This document shows, piece by piece, positions 23,787-36,774 of a stretch of DNA of 60,000 nucleotides (its first letter is position 1; every line of letters starts with the position of its first letter). Origin of the DNA: Membranipora membranacea (taxonomy: Eukaryota > Bryozoa > Gymnolaemata > Cheilostomatida > Membraniporidae); NCBI GenBank assembly GCA_914767715.1, contig OU612069.1, positions 22,319,387 through 22,379,386 on the forward strand. Reading direction: 5' to 3'. Under the pieces are notes generated by a model. It saw only the letters and a list, made by a program, of their open reading frames with translations, made no database searches and had not been told where the DNA came from. Made by a program: the position numbers and the translations under genes.

Positions 23787-26700
23787 CAGATGAAGAGATA
23801 TACTATAGCAGGGATATCCCGTATGATTATTATGTATAATATCTATGTGTGTTATTGATTAAGTATTGTACTTAGTCAATATGTGTATGGCTTCATAGCA
23901 GCAAACAAACTGAATTATTGCTACTTGCTGTTTGTCTTACGAGAAAGGGAACTCCAACTTATTTTAAACCGCGTGTCCGAAATAGACAGTCAAGGATTTT
24001 ACATAGAGCAGTAATTTTCAATTTATGCAGTTTTTTTGTGACCTTACCTAGCTATCTATGATTCAATAGCATTTAATTATTATGAAGTGTGTTGTACCAA
24101 TGACTAGGATGGTCACTTTTTTATCAATCGTATTCAAAAGATACAATAAAAGATTATTACTCTGTGATATAATTCAATCTCAGTGAAATTTTTATTATTT
24201 CGCTGACATCATAAAAATCCCGTTCTCATTCTCCTGATAATTACAAATATTTGCAATGATTTGTCCCAAGGCAGTCAACCACTTTTACTGCACAGGGCTG
24301 ACAGGACAGAACTGCATGACGTCATAGAAATTCCTCTTCAGCTCTCCCTATGAATGGAGCTCAGCTGAGTAAACAATAAACTGGAAACAGTAATAACTCA
24401 GACAATTTAGTTATGAAAATTGTCTAGATTAGCTGTAGTGAACTTATCCTCACATGTATGCTGCAAATGAATTGACAGATCCATGGCAACAAAGTTTATA
24501 GCAATAGACCAGGCCGATGTTAGTTTCAGGGTGAGTATAGTTATGATTATAGATTATGATTATTTATCATGATTATGACAATGTTTGTTGCATGTTTTCC
24601 ATCGTTATCATTAAATTCACGACATTTATTCTTGTGTGTGATATGCGATAAATCAATCAACCAGTGTGTTTTTTGAAAGCATCGGATTTCATAACATGTA
24701 TGTCACAATTTATTTTTGCAAGATGTGCTCTTCCCTGGACACTGATGACTGATAGCAGGTAATGAGAGGGTTGGTTTACATTTACAGTCTCCAAACTAAT
24801 TTCTCAATTTTAGGTGGGATCTGATCAACCAACACAACTGTTGTCCCATTGATAATGATATTGCCTATCGAAATTGACTATTATAACCTTTGATATGAAT
24901 AGCGCCGAGACTTTCTCTGTTTTATTTGATTTTCAATTGTCTAGATTGCTTCTCAGTAAGCTCAAGTATGATCAAGGGTTTTCCCTGCAGAGGGATTCTA
25001 GGTGAATACTGGTATTCCCTGCGGGATTCTGCTGCTATTCAACCAATAAGGTGACTTAAAATGGTTTTCCCCGATTTAACAATATAGAGCAAACATTGCC
25101 TCATTCTTTTGTCAATGAAACTTCTGACTATAGCCATTGATACAATTACAGATAAGTTTGCAATCTGAATAAATCCCCGAACGACGCTGCTTGATCTGTA
25201 TTGTATTGAATGTGCCCTTTGTTCACATTGTTAAAGTTATGACGAAATGTATCCAGGAATGCAGAGATGTAACCTCAAAATAAGGTCACATCAATCAAGT
25301 AGGAGGAGTTATGGAAATTCCAAGTAGATACATTTCCTCATTCATGCTGAATGCTAAGGAGGCTGCAGGCTTACACTGTCACATAAGCTTGTCTGGTATT
25401 ACAACGGTTTAGGCATGTGAATGATGGATGGAAACATAACCCATATGATGCACAGATATCAAAAATGTTGTGTAAAAGGGTGGGGGAATCTCTTCACATA
25501 CATTGACCTACAGATCACCTGTTCATGAATTTAACACAACACGATGAGGATAGCCTTTACGTGGATTTACCTGTTTTAATGGATTATACAAATGCTGCTC
25601 TGTGAGAAGGGAGTTCCCTATTTAGTATTGACTTAATGAGCAGCACAAGATGGATGTGCAAATAATAGCATTCCTATATTAGAGTAACTACTAGCAGTGG
25701 GCTTATATCTATAGGGGCTTACCTTATCAAGCAAGGTATTAAAGTCAGGTTAAATTTAATCTATTGAGACTTGGGCACCGATCCAGAAGTAACAGAGACA
25801 TAACCCTTGATTACAGGGCCGGTCTCTCTGAGGGGCTTTTCCCTGTAACAGCTGCAGTAGCTATATGTAGCTAAACTAACACTATAGTGTTAATTTTAAC
25901 TGTCCTCGTGAAGAATTTCCAAAGCTTATCGACCACAGCTGCAGGCATGACTGTATGTTAGGAGTGATTGAGTTGCTGTGCTTGTGTTTTTATTATTTTT
26001 AAGCATAAAGTGAACCAATTCTCAAAATTATATGCTGATATTTTGACTCAGTGTGAGTCACACCACACTACAAACAAGGAAGCAGCTCTAATATAAACGT
26101 TCAATCCTTCGATTACCATTTTTCCTTTCTTATGTTATCAATGTTTGAGTTGTTATAAAAAGGACATATTAAAAAAAAGTAAACCTAGTCTAAGTGGTCA
26201 GACGGCTCCATTGCGAGTTAGTGGCATTACATTATCAACCACCTAATTCTATGGAGTATGGGTGGTTGATAGTATAATGCCACTAACTTGCAATGGAGCC
26301 GTCTGACCACTTAGACTACAGTAAACCTTTCCTGTGAGCCTTATTTGGACAGACAACAGTTTTAGGTTTCTGATTTCTGATAAAACCATTTTGTACTCTT
26401 ACATTTTCTCATTGGGCTAATTTACATGGGCTTATCAAAACAGCCCTCCGGAAATCTCCTGCAAAATGGTGACAAGTTCACTGTTAGATAACGGCTCTAT
26501 AATTATTTTGACCTTTGATGTGTATATGCAATACCAAGATAAGGGCATCGTTGAATATCCACAGTTACCTATTTAGGTCTGATTGGACCAGCTCTTTACA
26601 TCATTGTTAAGAAAAGGGAAATAATTTAGGAGTAAAGGTGATTATGACATTCATGGAGCCATAAAATCTCATGGAGAGGGTAGTGTAAGGAAGGAAGTGT

Positions 26701-28564
26701 TGTATTGGTTTTTAAGAAACTAACGACATGCAGCAAAGTTCAACTTCCTCAATATTAAAAAATATTAAAATTCAGGAAAACTGAGGAAAGTGAATCATGC
26801 TGCAGGTTATCATATCAGATCACTTCCTTCAACAAATAACTTGGTATGAAATCAAAATTTGCATAAAATTGACATAACAAGTGGAGGATAGCCGCTATGC
26901 GAAATAACCCTTTATTGGATCATATTTATGTTCTGCATGCCATGCCGGCCTAAGGGGAGTTCCCTATTATATGTATTGATTTACTGAGCAACACAATGCA
27001 ATGCAATGCAAATAAAGGCATTTCTACATATGAGTAATTGGAGCTCTTACATCCATACCTCTCACATTATCTAGCAGGTTATCCAATACAGGTGAATCTC
27101 GGAGCCGGTGCGACTTTGGCAATTATCCAGCAGGCTATCCGAAAGATTGGCTGAAATTGTGGCATTTACCACCTATGTCTTTTTGACTCGATACAATACA
27201 AGGATTGTATTGAAAGTAGGTTTACATTAATATAGAGGTATTATTTTGTAACAATCAGGAACTATTTTGAGCAATACACAACCTCTGCAATGACCTGCCA
27301 AAGAAGTGACTTTTCACATATGAAACCTCTATTTTCTTTTAAGACCATTTTCTATTACTATTAATAGTAATGAGCATTCTATCAATCACAATGGAATATT
27401 GTAGTAGGTTTTTTTATTCTTAAACTGTTATGCTGATGAAAAACATGGCAGAGTGTCATGACGTAACACATTACATGACGTTGCTCTCCACCGATATAAA
27501 TATCTATAAATGTTTTCAAATTGCTCCAAATAACGAAAGTGTGTATGGGGATGAGTTTATTTTATTTTATTTTTTAATATTTTATTGTTTATGAGTTTTG
27601 GAGTATGATAGCTTGCAATTTGGGTGTTTCTACAGAGTTAATGAATATTAAGAATAGTTTGCTTGATTGTGGTTCTTTTTTGGGTCTTTTAAGACGCCTT
27701 TATTTTGAATCAATTCTAAAAAAATAGAGATTATAAAAACGTAAAACGGTTTCACACAAAAAATGTAAAAAATATTGCAGAGCTAAACAAACCAAATATT
27801 TATCTCTTGCACTAAAATATATGCGCAATGAGTGGCAGGAAAACATTAGTTTGGTACCAGAAAAAAACTATAACTCATTTCTCAGTAGATAAAATAAATT
27901 GATAAATAATTATTCGTTAAACTAAAATAATATGGCTAGAATTATTGTGACTGATTGCACGGTTTTGAGATCGTTTTTTTTTAAGATGAAAGTGCAAACA
28001 TTGATTCAAAATGGTGTGAATAAATAGGTGCTACCAATAATTTAGAAAAATATAAATTACATTTGCAATATTTGATTTGTTTTCAATAATTAAGCAGTAT
28101 TTATATATACCTTATATAATAAATTACATCATACTTTTTTAATGTTCACTAGATATAAATATTTCCTCTCACAAGTTAGGACATGTGGTACAAGCCGAGA
28201 GACTCTAAGAAGGAATTATTCAACCTAAGCAAACTTCTATAATTTATATTGAGATTTCTGATTTTTTTGTGCTATGATTGCAGTCGGCAGTTGAACTGAT
28301 TGCAGTTAAATGCAGATCTGAGGGCTGAATTTGGCATTTGGAGTCCGATGTACAGCCAATTTTACAATCAGCGGCTAGTGGACCTGCACGGTTACGCCAC
28401 TGCAACGTGTCCTGTTTGGTGTAGTTGTCTTCAAATCAGTTGTAAGTGGTTTATGTGAGTACAAATTGGACGTCTACCATATTGAGTAGGTTACTTAGAG
28501 GCAATGTATGTTTGGAGATCTTTGTTGAGGAGGGAGGAGGTCTTGTTCAGCTATAAGAAGCCAG
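23787..28564. other. D upstream tract and E 3' flank, no gene seen
   Basis: Noncoding. It includes a full CRE-type palindrome TGACGTCA at 24317-24324 and TGGAAATTCCA at 25312-25322. A module with 'gaggatagcc' and 'ggggagttccctattta' occurs near 25540-25660 and again near 26880-27010. The second module has relatives at 34.93, 37.23, 52.05 and 52.81 kb. About 26330-26850 is homologous to 36250-36760, 38330-38790 and, inverted, 50750-51480. From about 27600 the sequence becomes the 3' flank shared by all copies. Confidence 0.55.
26178..26328. mobile_element. 131-bp hairpin (foldback/MITE-like) element with 9-bp target duplication
   Basis: The element at 26187-26317 is nearly all inverted repeat. 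The arms begin AGTCTAAGTGGTCAGACGGC, pair over about 56 bp with about four mismatches, and leave a loop of some 18 bp. The direct repeat AGTAAACCT lies at 26178-26186 and 26320-26328, with 2 bp between the right arm and its repeat. The homologous site at 38.3 kb has no element. No transposase is encoded. The 9-bp duplication is compatible with Mutator-like or related superfamilies, but the family cannot be fixed from one copy. Confidence 0.75.
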
Positions 28565-31519
28565 TTAAGCTCTGTAAGCAGCCTGTAAAAGTACAGAGAA
28601 CACACAATCAGTAAAGTGATAGTAAATGTTAGCATGAGGGTTATCTTTTCTCTCAGTATTTTCTCGGCATTGCCTGATATATTTTATCCTTATTGTTGTC
28701 AAGATAAGAGACTGCATTACATCAGGATAATGCCTGAAATCACCTAATCCACTGCAAGGACTGCAAACAGCGTTCAGCGTCATGTGATCATGGGTTTCTG
28801 GGTTAGGACTGAATATCGATGAGTTATTAATCGAACTGACCAATAGGCTGTCCTGATACAGGAATACAGTGTTGTGCAAAGGTCTAGTCTATGTGAGGTC
28901 ATATTTTGCATTGAATGGCCAGATGAGATTTGGTATTCAAGTAAAAGCAAAAAGAAACTGCCTTCTGAGCGGTAGGGTGATTATTAAGTTGGCTTTATGA
29001 CCTAAAGCCACTTCCTTGTAATGTAAACAATGCAATGTTTTGATACAGGAAATCTGATGCATCTTTTAAATAAAGCCCACTGTTTAAAACATTGAGTGAG
29101 TTCCTCAAGTTTTTTGATTTCTAAGGGTCAAAATCTATATATCTTGAACCCATCACTTTAAAGGCATTAGCTCGGCATCGGGTAGCTTAATAAAATGCAC
29201 TTCTTTTTTGTAGCCAAAATAAAAATAGCCCGTCAACTCTAGGCAATAAGGACAAAACTTGCATGCTAGGTGAAACAGTATAATACAATTGGCTCTGCTA
29301 TGTGGAGACAACTTACCGATAGTTTAAAGTGATGCCCTCTGTTGAGTGTTGGTATTCCCATGTAGGCGCTGACTGGTGTTGTGCTCTCTCCTGACATAAC
29401 ATGTACAGTCTGATCTTTTCTTACCTCCAGATAACAAGAGGTGCTTGGTCTCCCCACTGGCAGTCTTTTCCATGTCTTGTATCTGTATAAAATAGGTTAT
29501 GATTTTATTGGTCGTGCTGATTTTCCTATATAATTTAATGAGGTATTAGGGCAAATATAAAACCGAAGGGTTGCAAGCAATAACAGGCTTGAATTTCTGT
29601 AAATGAAGATTCAGTGTCATCTTCATGGCGCTCTAATAAACTGTAATTATTAGTTTGTTGCAGATTTGGATGAGCTAGCCCCAATTTATTTTAGAGTTAT
29701 CCAATAAGTCTTATGAAGACAGTAATTCTGCTATGTCTATATCCCACTTAATTGGAGAGCTTCAATTGGAAATCCAGGAATGACTAAAATTTAGATAGAA
29801 GGCTTTAGGGATCACTACAGTAAAATTTATACCGAAATACTTTCTAACATTATCTGTGACTCATGCATATTACCCACTCTCAAAGGATTCATGTCTAATT
29901 CAGTCTTTAGGACAGGTTACCACATGAATACCTTACTTGGCATTGAGCTGGTATGGTATTGAGTTAAATGTGAGTCACATTGAAAACTTCTGGGTTATCA
30001 GTTTGTCACAACTGCGTTTTTTACCCCACGCAACACTATACCTTGTTTTCCCATTAAATTATTCTGAATTTATCAACGGTGACCAATATCTCCTTATTTA
30101 ACTTCTTGACAGATGCTGTCCTTCCTCAACATTGAGTCGTTATTCCTTGATATCACATGCTAATTAGTCAACTCGCGTATCAAATATATCAGATTGCATT
30201 TTTCAAACTATTGAAAAACAGGGTATTATCCAATTTCTCACTTTTCCATTGTCTATTCTTTGTATATACTAATAATACACACTAAAGCAAAGTAAATCGT
30301 ACTTACAGGAAGTGACCAGGGTTGTTCTCTACAACTTCACGTACAAGGTGTCCATTTTTGGGTACCTTTTCGGTGAGATCCTATAAAATAGTTGTTTTAT
30401 ATTTATTATTTTTACTGTAGTTCTCATTAATACTTAGGTCAGGTACAAAAATATAATTAAGATATGATAAATTAAATATAGTTTACGTACTTACCATCAG
30501 TTTAGCCTGTAGTACCCCTCCACAAGGTGCAGAGAATACAAGCCTCCTGCCATCAGGTACTGTATAACCCTCTGCCTCTATCTCCCATACATCTGTCAGA
30601 GTCGCATTATGGAAAGCTTTCACCGTGTTGGGCGAAACGTCATTTATCACCAGCTTCCTCAGAACAACCCCTACTGTCAGAAATCCTTGATGTTAGCAGG
30701 TGATTTTCATGAACATGCAGGAGTGTAAGGTAAATGTGCATTATGAAAATGAAAAATTAATATGTTGGAGTTTTCCCTTGTTTAATTAACCATTTCATCA
30801 AACTCTCAGATCTGAAATGGTCATGTTAGGAGTATAAGGTAAATGAGCAGCGTCATAAAAAATATGTTTGGAGTTATCCATAAATAAATATTCAAAATTA
30901 TTTCATCAAACCCTCAGATATGGGTCTAAATGGATCAGTCAACCTACCAAATGATGTATGGTGATGATTCATTGATATATATGAGCTCCCTATTATTATA
31001 GTATAAACTTACTATAAGTCGGTAGATCTGTTGAATATTCTGTTGTGACGACATCCAGATCTCCGTTCTCTCTCTGTACAAGCATAAGATCTCTGTCTGT
31101 AGCTGACTGCTGTAGAATCCAGCCCTGCTGAGCAGACACAGACCTGACATATCTGTGTGCTGTGTCTCCCAGGGGTGTTGCACGCGATACAGTCTGAGTT
31201 AAATAAAAATCGAAAGCATTGAATTTGCTGAGGAGTAAAGTCAACTACTTCACCTCAACTTTGTCTCATGCATTAAAATAGCAGCTAATCATTGGCTCAG
31301 AAATTAATTCAATTTTACCATCTTCTTAGTTTCGAAATTTATTGTAGTATATACAACAGAAAAAGAAATAGGAGAACCTCTTCAAAACTTAACTAAACAT
31401 TTTTCAATAACCATGCGATATGCTCAATATTTGTATGGGGTACTAAACATTGATGAAACTATACTTACTGCGACTAGAGCCAGACACACCAGAGTAAAGA
31501 GATTCTTTATTTGTACCAT
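28565..31519 (-). CDS. Copy E: secreted protein of unrecognised family, complete (221 aa)
   Basis: Exons on the minus strand: 31469-31519, 31013-31193, 30495-30670, 30307-30380, 29317-29482 and 28565-28582. All junctions are GT-AG with the family phases. The start ATG at 31519 gives the leader MVQIKNLFTLVCLALVA plus TVSRA, with predicted cleavage before TPLGD. The mature chain of about 199 residues has the two cysteines and the HNATL sequon and ends AAYRA. Differences from the other copies include SPNTVK for SPGLVK, EKVPKNG, and GHHFKLS for AHHFKLS. It has a single exon 6, so it split from B/D before that exon was doubled. It is the last minus-strand copy and faces copy F. No domain recognised; function unknown. 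Confidence 0.92.
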
Positions 31520-31763
31520 ATTTTTGCATATAGTTTTTCAAATTTTACCCGTTGTAAATAAAGTTAGAAATGTCTTCTTGATTGCGGATGGGCAGAGAAA
31601 TCGTTTTGTCTTCTGACTATGTCTTGAATGTGATAGAATGCCCGATATAATTTTCTATGAACAGTCTTCTATATATATGTTGTATCAGAGAGCCTCTGTC
31701 TAGCTACTGTTGTTATCAAGTTGTTGATTTAAAAGTGAATGAGTTTGAAATTGCTCATTTGCT

Positions 31764-31925
31764 CCTTTTTATACCCTATTCCTCTCACATTGGACTCTTT
31801 AAGCTGTAAAATTTCATATAACAGGGAAAATTTTTATGTTTCTTGGAATGGATTTCCCATTCAATCAAACCATTTTGTTTGTTTCTATTGATGCGGCGGG
31901 TATTGCGTGTGAGTAAGTTTCGTTT
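31764..31925 (-). promoter_or_regulatory. Promoter of copy E
   Basis: TATA box TATAAAAAGG at about 31764-31773 on the minus strand, GGGAAATCCA at 31849-31858 (kappaB/Dorsal type) and AAACGAAACTT at 31915-31925 (IRF core AANNGAAA). Order and spacing match B and D. Confidence 0.6.
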
Positions 31926-33271
31926 CAGATATAGCAATGTATATAGTTATTAGACTTATGGTGGGATATCCCTTGTGATTGGTATGTACATCTATGTGTG
32001 TTATTGATTATGTGTTATCAATTCTATCTCTTTATTGTAAGAACTCCATAACAACAAACAAACTGAATTATTGCTACCGGGTTGTCTTACGAGAACGGGA
32101 ATTCGGACTTATTTAAAATAAACATTTTACATATCGCAAGAATTTCTAATACATATATTCAGTTCATGAGTGATGGGCAAAGAATTCCCTTTTCTATCCA
32201 CAAGGAGACAAAAATGAAAATTTTTGATCTATTCAAACAGACATTTTGGAACTCGGTGTAGTTTGCACAACAGTTGAAAGGAACTGTGATGCTTTCTTTA
32301 CAGATTGTATTCCGTTTAAGTTTGAAGTTTTCTCTGATGCCATAGCTGCAATCCAAGTCTCACCAGGCTGAGCTGATCTCTGATCCGATAGAAATATGCA
32401 CATATTTCTGACTTTTTCCCACAATTTCTATAATATATTATTATGAATCTTGCAAACCACAAGCGGTACAGAAAAATCCTGGCGTGTTCCAGGATTCATC
32501 GGCTTGTCAGAGCGGAATATTTGGAATGATTGCTCTGTCATTAACCCAGACAATCACTCTTGTTTTTATACAACATAGGCTACTTATCTCCCCTGACTGG
32601 GGGAACAGTAGGCATTATGGGAGGTGCTCAAACTACTGAGATGATGAGATTTTAGCACTCATTCAAATCATGGGAGTGTAGTGAATTAAAATATGATGTT
32701 CACTTCTGGTTGATTTAGGGATTAAAATATTCATAAGCTGGCATTGAATTTTTAATCACCTTAAAATAGACAAACTGACCAATTTAAATATGACAATTCT
32801 AATGTGTTATGTTTACCTAGCCTCGCTATCTGTGATTCTGTAATAGCATTTCATCATTATGATGTGTGTTGTACCAAGGGCTAGGGTAATCTGTTTCTTG
32901 AGTTTCATGACTCTTCGAGAGCCACTGGTTTTTATCGATTTTGGTAAGAATATATAATAAAGAAGTATGTGTGAATGTTTTATTGTTATGCTGACATCCC
33001 TGATGGCTGCAGATAAATGTCTTGGCTTGTCCTAATACAATTATCCCACTCTCGCTGCTCAAGGCTGACAGGAGAGCACTGCATGACGTCATAGAATTTC
33101 CACATCAGCTGTCCCTATTGAATGGATTTCAGTGGAGTAAACAATAAAATGGTAATAGTAGTTACTCAGACAATTTAATTAAGAAGAGTGTCTGAATAAG
33201 CACAGTAAAGAACTTTTCCTCACATTTATGCTGCAGAGAAATTGGCGGATCCATATCAACAAAGCCTACAG

Positions 33272-33358
33272 CATTAGACCATTAGACCATTAGACCTTTC
33301 TCTCACCCGGGGGCCCGTTGGATGAGGGGCAAAAGTCTGGGGGGCTCAGACTACATTA
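33272..33358. mobile_element. Small GC-rich insertion flanked by repeated 'attagacc'
   Basis: Three tandem 'attagacc' words at about 33272-33296 precede a GC-rich stretch ('cccgggggcccgttgg' to 'ggctcagacta'), and one more 'cattagacc' follows. The homologous D site (24500-24520) lacks the stretch. It reads as a small insertion with a target duplication of 8-9 bp. The 'ctcagacta' end recurs beside the poly-G run at about 36220. Confidence 0.4.
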
Positions 33359-35180
33359 GACCAGACTGATGTTACTTTCAGCCTGAGTATAGTTATGATT
33401 ATGACAAGTGCTTGTTGCATTGCATCCATTATGAACATAAGATTTCTTGACATTTATTAAATCAATCATTCAGAGTGTGTATTTTGAAAGCATTTTATTC
33501 CATAACACAGCACAATTTCGGACGCTCATGGCTGATAGCAGGTAATGAGATGGCTGGTTTACTTTTTCTGTCACCGAATTTATTTCTCAAATTTGTTTGG
33601 GATTGGATCTGATATTGCCCAACAAAATCTGCTGTATAACCTGGATACAATGATCAATGATGTTTTATCTGCTTATTTGAGCAATAAATCTGCCATTGAT
33701 TGATTTCCAGTTGCTTAGATTGCTTCTCAGTAAGCTCAAGCGTTATCAAGGATTTTCCCTGCAAAGGGATTCTAGGTGAATAATGGTATCCCCTGTGGGA
33801 TTCTACTGGCTTTCAACATCTCTTCAACCAATGAGGTGACTCAGAATGGTTTTCCCTCAGTAAACAATATAGATCAAACATTGCCTCATACCTTTGTCAA
33901 TGAAGCATCCGACTATAGATAGATATGTGATCTAAATTGATCCCTGATCAATGCAATCTGAGTAATCATTCAATGTGCACATTTATCATATTATTGTCAC
34001 AGTTATGACGAAATGTATTCAGGATCGCAGAGATGTAACCTCACACTAAGGTCACATCACTCAAATAAGACCAAGTGATGGAAATTCCAAGTGGATGTAT
34101 TTCCTCATTCACCGGAATGCTGAGGAAGCAGCAGGTTTACACTGTCTAATGAGCTTGTCTGTTATTGCGACATGCTGTGGGAATGAAAGTATTGGATAGA
34201 AATAATCTCGTTGTGCTGCACAATTTATTTAAATCGCGAGTAAAATCTGTATTCATTTCTCGTCTTTCCTCCTCAACCATGGTTGGCTTATTATTGCGAC
34301 TGGGAATGTGTATGGTAGATCGCACACAGATGACATAATTCTTGTGTAACAAGCTGTCAGATAAAACTCTCAATTATTTCCCATATTCTCTCCCCAGCAT
34401 ATTGCAGCGACAGAAGATGCACTAGTTAAATTTTTTAGGATGAATAATGGTTGTTGCCAATTACCACTAACTATATTAAAATGAAAATTGTGAATATTGA
34501 ATTATCCTGGCTGATCCTGACTGCAATGATAAGTTTCAATCGATATGATACACCAAATACGATTGGAGTAAAATCTTCAATGATCTCTTCTCTAGAATTT
34601 ATCACCATTCCCTGAGATATACTTTTAACATTTTGTCTTTCAGGAGTCACCTAAGAAGGAAGACACTTCCTGACACCTCATAACTGCAGGCTCGCCATCT
34701 GATAGTTGTGTATGCTGCGCTCTCAGAGATCCTTTATGAGCTCAGAAATCACACCAAACCAAATTAAGCAATATTATTTCAAGGGAGTGTACCTGGGAAG
34801 GGAATAACTTTCACCTCCCGGGATCCATTGATGGCAGTCTCGCCAAAAGTGACACAAGTACATCAGTAAACTGTCACAACTCATCGCATTCATTGACAGA
34901 TCACCTGTGCAAAAAATTTATCATAAAAGTTGAGGATAGCCGCTATGCGGATTTACCTGTTATTGGGTTATACTAATGCTTCTTCATGTGAAGGGGAGTT
35001 CCCTACATAGTATTGATTTAATGAGCCGCACTCGATAGAAGTGCAAATAATAGCTGGCCTACATTTGTGAGTAATCAAACCGGCTTACATTTTTAGCCGC
35101 TTGCCTTACTCAGCAGGTATTAAAGACATAAAATTTGGCACTGATCCAGAAGAAACAAAGACATAATTATAGAGTAAGGA

Positions 35181-35208
35181 CAGAGACTATAGATATCTAT
35201 AGTCTCTG
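35181..35208. repeat. Perfect 28-bp palindrome
   Basis: Each 14-base half, read CAGAGACTATAGAT, is the exact reverse complement of the other, with no loop. It lies in a segment absent from the D upstream tract. It may be a cruciform-prone site or the remains of a small hairpin insertion. Confidence 0.8.
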
Positions 35209-35482
35209 GTAAGGATATACAGGAGGGACACTTCAATGATTGTTTTAGTGCCTGTGGTTTTTATCCAGTGGGGGAAATTCAACAATCTGGCCACCTGCCA
35301 ATTTCAGAATCTATATAAGTTACAATGGAGTTTTGTAATGCAGACATATCCACCTTAGATTGGTCATAATTCATTCTGTATTTATTTTAAAGACTGGTTT
35401 CCAATTTTTCTGAAATGTCCAACCTTCAAGCTATACAACATATTTTTTTCAATTTTTGCTAGGATTCATAGGCTATGAGTAA

Positions 35483-35627
35483 TCCAGGTTTTTAAAATGA
35501 GTTTTATTATATAGATTTACATGGGGCTTAGGTCAATGCACGGACATTTCCTAATTCTGATGACCAGCCATCTATCAATTGTCACATGTAAATCTATTTG
35601 AAAAAAACTCATATAAACCTGGATTCC
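35483..35627. repeat. Imperfect inverted repeat, MITE-like
   Basis: The left part ('atccaggttt', 'atgagtttta', 'tagatttacatg') recurs inverted on the right ('catgtaaatcta', 'actcat', 'aaacctggat'), enclosing about 50 bp. No clear target duplication is seen. Another short hairpin follows at 35711-35724/35746-35759 (arms TTGTATGGAGTTGC). Confidence 0.5.
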
Positions 35628-36192
35628 TTGTCGCGTATTCGACCCACTTGGGGCCGAATACCCAAGCAGAACAGACACTCCTTTGTTATTCATCATTATT
35701 CACTTTAATATTGTATGGAGTTGCACCTTGCCGTTAAAGAAGGGGGCAACTCCATACAAGAAGTGTTTCGTTTAGTTACTCAAGTTTATCTGGCCTATTT
35801 GTTTTTGCACTTTGATCAGTTATTCTACTACCTAACTTTACCAATAACCCATCGTTGAGATGCCTTTTCGACATTAAAATAAGACTTTATTTTGATTAAT
35901 GGTGGAAATAAGTTTAAACAGTCATCGTAAAAAATAAACCAAGCTCTATCATACCGTCAAAGTTTCCTGTGTAAAAGGTCAGAATATGTCAACTCCAAAA
36001 CAGTGAGTCGTAGTACGCTCCAAAATAGCAATACGCTCCAAAATAAAATATTGCAGAGTGATACGCTGCTGAGGGCTCTCCAAAAAGAACTGCCCTGCCT
36101 TGATGTGTTTTTGAGAACTGTATGCTGGCTCAAAGTTGAACTGGCCATGAAGGTCAGAGAACCACTTTTCTCAGGTAAGTGCTGTTGGTGGC

Positions 36193-36208
36193 GGGGGGGG
36201 GGGGGGGG
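36193..36208. repeat. Run of 16 G
   Basis: Uninterrupted G homopolymer in otherwise AT-rich DNA. Its length is likely to be unreliable in the assembly. Confidence 0.8.
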
Positions 36209-36774
36209 AAGAGTCAAGAGGGACTCAGACTATGCATTATTTAGGAGACAATATCCCTTCCTGTGAGCTTTTTTAAGACAGAGATCAGTTTCTAGGTTTC
36301 TGATTTCTGATAAAGTCATCGCATACTTTTACCTTTTCTCATTGGGCTAATATATAAGAGCTTATCAAAACAGCCTTCCGGAGATTTCCTGCAACACTGT
36401 GACAAGTGCACTGTTAAATGACGGCTGTTTTGACCTTTGATTTTCATATGTAATATCAAGATAAGGGCCTTATTGAATCTCAACTGATGCCTACTTTTGG
36501 TCTGATTGGACCAGTATTTTGCCATTATTGCTAAGAAAAAGGAAATTATTTAGGGGTAAAGGTGATTGTGACATTCATGGAGCCATAAAGTCTCATAGAG
36601 AAGGTTTCGTACAACAGGAAGTGTTGTATTGATATTAATATCGGCATGCAAGAAAGTCCAACTTACACAAACCTAAAAATGAAAATTCAGGAAAACAGGG
36701 GAAATTGAATCATGCTGCAGGTTTTCCTATTATATCACTTCCTTCAACAAAAAACTTGGTGTGCGGGACAAGTT

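Larger units (their letters stand above)
12367..24594. repeat. 12.2-kb tandem duplication, unit 2
   Basis: Second unit of the tandem duplication. Its right edge at about 24594 shares 'gacaatgtttgttgcatg' with 12347-12365, after which the D flank continues ('ttttccatcg') while unit 1 switches to exon 5 of copy C. This identifies the 24.59-kb side as the undisturbed flank and 12366/12367 as the new joint. Confidence 0.85.
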
